The notes below the pieces were generated by a model that saw only the letters and a program-made list of their open reading frames with translations, was not told where the DNA came from and did not search any database. Source: Lunatimonas lonarensis (GTDB lineage: Bacteria > Bacteroidota > Bacteroidia > Cytophagales > Cyclobacteriaceae). From it: DNA of 64,000 bases. Shown here one piece after another: positions 61,570 through 64,000 of the stretch (its first letter is position 1; each line of letters starts with the position of its first letter). The position numbers and the translations under genes were made by a program. The DNA lies in NCBI RefSeq assembly GCF_000390185.1, contig NZ_AQHR01000073.1:1-64000 (forward strand), in the 5' to 3' direction.

Positions 61570-62862
61570 ATGAACCGGTATACTGCTCTTCTCTTTTTTG
61601 CCATCTTACTTCTGGGCTTTTCATTGGATTCAAAGGCCCAAACCCGTCCACTACGGGTATTCCTCAATAATGACAGTAGTTCCTACGCGGGCGTCAGAAT
61701 CAATGGACAGCTATGGATGAGGTACAACTACAACAACCCTGGCACATTGATTAACGGAGAGGAGGCATCCCGTTTCTTCGATATTTCCGTTAGGCGACTG
61801 CGGTTTCAAACCTATGCCAGACTGAATGACCGAACCAATGTAACGCTAACTTTAGGCCAAAACAACATCAACTACCTGACCGCCAGATCTGGTGAAATAC
61901 GGTTGCTTGATTTCTACATAGACCACCGGCTCCATAAATACCTGACCGTAGGGGGAGGTCAGTCCGGTTGGAACGGCGTTTCCCGGTTTGCTTCTCCACA
62001 TACCGGCCGAATGCTCACGCTCGATGTCCCGGCAGTCGTAATGCCCACTATCAACCAAACCGACAACATTCTACGGAAACTCAGTGCCTATGTGAACGGG
62101 CAGTGGGAAAAATGGGACTACCGATTGGTATTCAGTCGACCCTATGCACCGGTTGCCAATACGAAGATCGGACCGGTATCCAGCTTTTCCTATGTGAAAA
62201 GCGGTGTGCAGACCGCAGCCTACATCAAACACCAGTTTTTCGAACACGAAACACTGATTTCCCCTTTTCATGTAGGCACCTACGATGGCAGCAGAAAGGT
62301 ACTGGCACTGGGTGCGGGCTTCGAAACCCAGCAGCGAGCGATGTGGCACCTGAATTCGGCTGCGGACACCGTACTTACTCCCATGAACATGTTTGCCGTG
62401 GACCTTTTTGGCGATATTCCACTGATAAACAAACAAGCAGTTACCTTTTACGCAGGCTATTTTTACTATGACTTCGGTCCTAATTACATACGCGTCATCG
62501 GACTCAACAACGTAGGAGCGGGAACCAGCGGAAGGGGCACGTTTAGCGAGACAGGCAATGCATGGCCAGCCATTGGAACAGGCCACATTGGCTACTTCCA
62601 ACTGGGCTATCTATTCGGCAACTCCTCTGGCAAGGAAAAATGGCAGCCTTTTATCTCCGGTCAGTACGCCAATTACGACCGCTTGAACCACGCCGTCACG
62701 TTCTTCGAAGGTGGCATTAACCTGCTACTGGATGGGCAAAGATCAAAATTAAGCTTGGCGATACAAAACAGGCCTATTTTTGACGAGACAGCACCTGAGG
62801 TGTTTCGACAGATCACCCGAAAGAATACCTTTATCCTACAATACCAAATAAGGCTGGAATAG
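61570..62862 (+). CDS. Porin-like outer-membrane protein
   Basis: A signal peptide (MNRYTALLFFAILLLGFSLD, cleaved after SKAQ) leads to about 405 residues of beta-barrel-type sequence (RFFDISVRRLRFQTYARLND, ITRKNTFILQYQIRLE at the end, aromatic at the C-terminus). The early segment with NGQLWMRYNYNNPGTL resembles Bacteroidota phosphate-selective-porin-like proteins, but the ligand is not clear. I chose ATG 61570; the frame is open from a TTG at 61444, which has no signal peptide. Convergent with the GH67 gene. Confidence 0.78.
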   Translation: MNRYTALLFFAILLLGFSLDSKAQTRPLRVFLNNDSSSYAGVRINGQLWMRYNYNNPGTLINGEEASRFFDISVRRLRFQTYARLNDRTNVTLTLGQNNINYLTARSGEIRLLDFYIDHRLHKYLTVGGGQSGWNGVSRFASPHTGRMLTLDVPAVVMPTINQTDNILRKLSAYVNGQWEKWDYRLVFSRPYAPVANTKIGPVSSFSYVKSGVQTAAYIKHQFFEHETLISPFHVGTYDGSRKVLALGAGFETQQRAMWHLNSAADTVLTPMNMFAVDLFGDIPLINKQAVTFYAGYFYYDFGPNYIRVIGLNNVGAGTSGRGTFSETGNAWPAIGTGHIGYFQLGYLFGNSSGKEKWQPFISGQYANYDRLNHAVTFFEGGINLLLDGQRSKLSLAIQNRPIFDETAPEVFRQITRKNTFILQYQIRLE

Positions 62863-62902
62863 GATATACAACTAGCAACCTTCTCCCACCAGTGGTACCA
62901 AC

Positions 62903-64000
62903 CTAAATGCCCGGTACGAAAAACCGACGGAACTGCTGGTAATACTCCAAGTCGTATTTCGGCGCCTCTACCCCAGAAGGCAGGGGCTGTTGGGCGAATT
63001 GCTGAAAGTACAGGAGACAGGCATCCCTCCACCATTCCGCTTCGTCCACCTGAATCGCCAAGAAGGACCGTACATGCTCAAACCGATCCTCATCGATTCG
63101 GCCCTCTTGTGCTAACCAAGTCTGCTTCATCCATCGGGCTCCTTCCACCCCACGTTGATACCGCAATGCCATTTCTTCCCAAAGGGTATTTCCTGTAGCA
63201 AGCGGTTTATCCCAAGCTACCCGGTGAAACCACAGCAGGTAATCCAGGGAGATGGTGTCTGGATTCCGCCATTGATCTCTTACTTCCGGCGCATATTGCT
63301 CCAGCGCATTACTACCGGCCTCCGTCCGGTCAAAGCCTATCCCATCCTCGGATGCGCGGTGGTAGTAGGTGGCCGTCCAATCGTCCCTCCTTCCACCGGT
63401 AACCCAAGGCCCGGGACCCCAATGGTGACTTCGCGCCATGATGTGGTGAAGGCCTAGCGGAGTCATATAATCCACCAAAATCGCATGGGACTTTATCATC
63501 ACATCCACTACCGGATCCACAAAGGACGGATCGTTCGTAAAGGTCATCTTCAACCAGTCCTCGGCAATCTCACGGATATCGGCCTCCGGATTCCAAGCCA
63601 GCCGGCCAAAGCTATACCAATCTGCTTGGGCCATGGGGTGTCCCGTCCAGTTTCTATCGGTACCAATATTGGCCACTCCTGCAATCGCTGTGTGCTTATA
63701 CCCGTGCAAAGTTCCATCCAATACCCGGCTAACTGTACTGCCCTTGCCCTTGGCGAAGGTGTCAGCCTGAAGGGTCTCCTCCCACATGGAGGCTAGGTTG
63801 ACCCAATGGGTATCCTGTCCGAGGTACTCTTTGGTAATCTGAAACTCCATCATCAAGGGGGTCTCAGGCATGGCTCCAAAAAGCGGATGAAAGGGTTCCC
63901 TCGGCTGAAAATCCAATGGCCCGTTTTTCACCTGTACGATCACATTATCGTTGAACTTTCCGTCCAACGGCTTAAACTCGTCGAAGGCCTGTTTGGTGCG
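62903..64000 (-). CDS. aguA: GH67 alpha-glucuronidase, C-terminal part (5' end outside window)
   Basis: GH67 enzymes release 4-O-methylglucuronic acid from the non-reducing end of glucuronoxylo-oligosaccharides. The frame continues without a start codon to the window edge. The visible part reads AFDEFKPLDGKF, NVIVQVKNGPLDFQPREPFH, PLMMEFQITKEYLGQDTHWV, GKGSTVSRVLDG, GVANIGTDRNWTGHPMAQAD and a final helical domain ending YQQFRRFFVPGI. These are strong GH67 segments. The catalytic Asp/Glu pair should be near KNGPLDF, and part may lie upstream. No transporter for xylo-oligosaccharides is seen in the window; the porin-like gene converges with it. Partial by the window limit. Confidence 0.92.
   Translation of the reverse strand, partial: RTKQAFDEFKPLDGKFNDNVIVQVKNGPLDFQPREPFHPLFGAMPETPLMMEFQITKEYLGQDTHWVNLASMWEETLQADTFAKGKGSTVSRVLDGTLHGYKHTAIAGVANIGTDRNWTGHPMAQADWYSFGRLAWNPEADIREIAEDWLKMTFTNDPSFVDPVVDVMIKSHAILVDYMTPLGLHHIMARSHHWGPGPWVTGGRRDDWTATYYHRASEDGIGFDRTEAGSNALEQYAPEVRDQWRNPDTISLDYLLWFHRVAWDKPLATGNTLWEEMALRYQRGVEGARWMKQTWLAQEGRIDEDRFEHVRSFLAIQVDEAEWWRDACLLYFQQFAQQPLPSGVEAPKYDLEYYQQFRRFFVPGI

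Overview
The window looks like a chromosomal segment of a Bacteroidota bacterium, most likely order Cytophagales and plausibly family Cyclobacteriaceae (inference). The reasons are: TAnnTTTG-type promoter boxes and few Shine-Dalgarno sites; three secreted proteins with C-terminal sorting domains of the type IX secretion system; a GldJ-type gliding/secretion lipoprotein; a TonB-dependent receptor with a carboxypeptidase-regulatory-like N-terminus; a stand-alone GT5 half of glycogen synthase beside DUF4270 and panC-panD; and a carotenoid operon with crtYcd and crtW. The genus cannot be fixed from sequence reading alone. I see no insertion sequence, prophage, CRISPR array or rRNA operon; one tRNA gene (Arg, anticodon CCU) is present.

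Layout. 0.2-5.7 kb: a TPR-linked histidine kinase, two microproteins (one a lipoprotein), an unrecognised 354-residue protein, a LuxR-type regulator and an XPF/ERCC4-like nuclease. 5.9-8.6 kb: tRNA-Arg and the rpsP-rimM-trmD-rplS operon with promoter and terminator. 8.6-15.3 kb: a LemA/DUF2207 membrane pair, a 933-residue beta-propeller protein exported by the type IX system, and gldJ. 15.5-25.8 kb: mfd, an orphan oxidase subunit III-like protein, hflK-hflC, an SRPBCC protein, a Fur-family regulator, a two-DTG aspartic protease with PDZ domain, and a PAS histidine kinase. 25.9-31.7 kb: nagB, a TRIC-type channel, a methyltransferase with a BamA-like barrel, and a TonB-dependent receptor.

31.8-37.0 kb is a compact carotenoid operon read on the minus strand: ECF sigma factor, crtI, crtB, crtYcd, ispH, crtW. 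It runs from isoprenoid precursor supply (IspH) through phytoene and lycopene to cyclised, 4-ketolated carotenoids, and the sigma factor comes first. 37.2-41.3 kb is a second compact minus-strand operon: GntP-type permease, RidA-type deaminase, D-threonine aldolase/D-serine dehydratase-like PLP enzyme, and M19 dipeptidase. Read together it looks like a D-amino-acid uptake and breakdown module.

41.3-45.5 kb holds two large secreted proteins with type IX sorting tails. 45.8-52.4 kb carries a DUF4105 membrane protein, uvrB translationally coupled to a small outer-membrane-like protein followed by an AlbA_2 protein, recX, tpiA and prmA. 52.4-57.6 kb is DUF4270 / glycogen synthase GT5 domain divergent from panC-panD-flippase-Zn metallopeptidase. 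57.7-64 kb has an acyl-CoA dehydrogenase, an AraC regulator, a holin-X-like / Lys-rich protein / geranylgeranylglyceryl-phosphate-synthase-like operon, a porin-like barrel, and the C-terminal part of a GH67 alpha-glucuronidase cut by the window edge.

Most of the window is ordinary core genome. The parts most worth a second look are the D-amino-acid module, the sigma-led carotenoid operon with embedded ispH, the uvrB-barrel-AlbA_2 string, the two tandem microproteins, and the 14-unit propeller protein.
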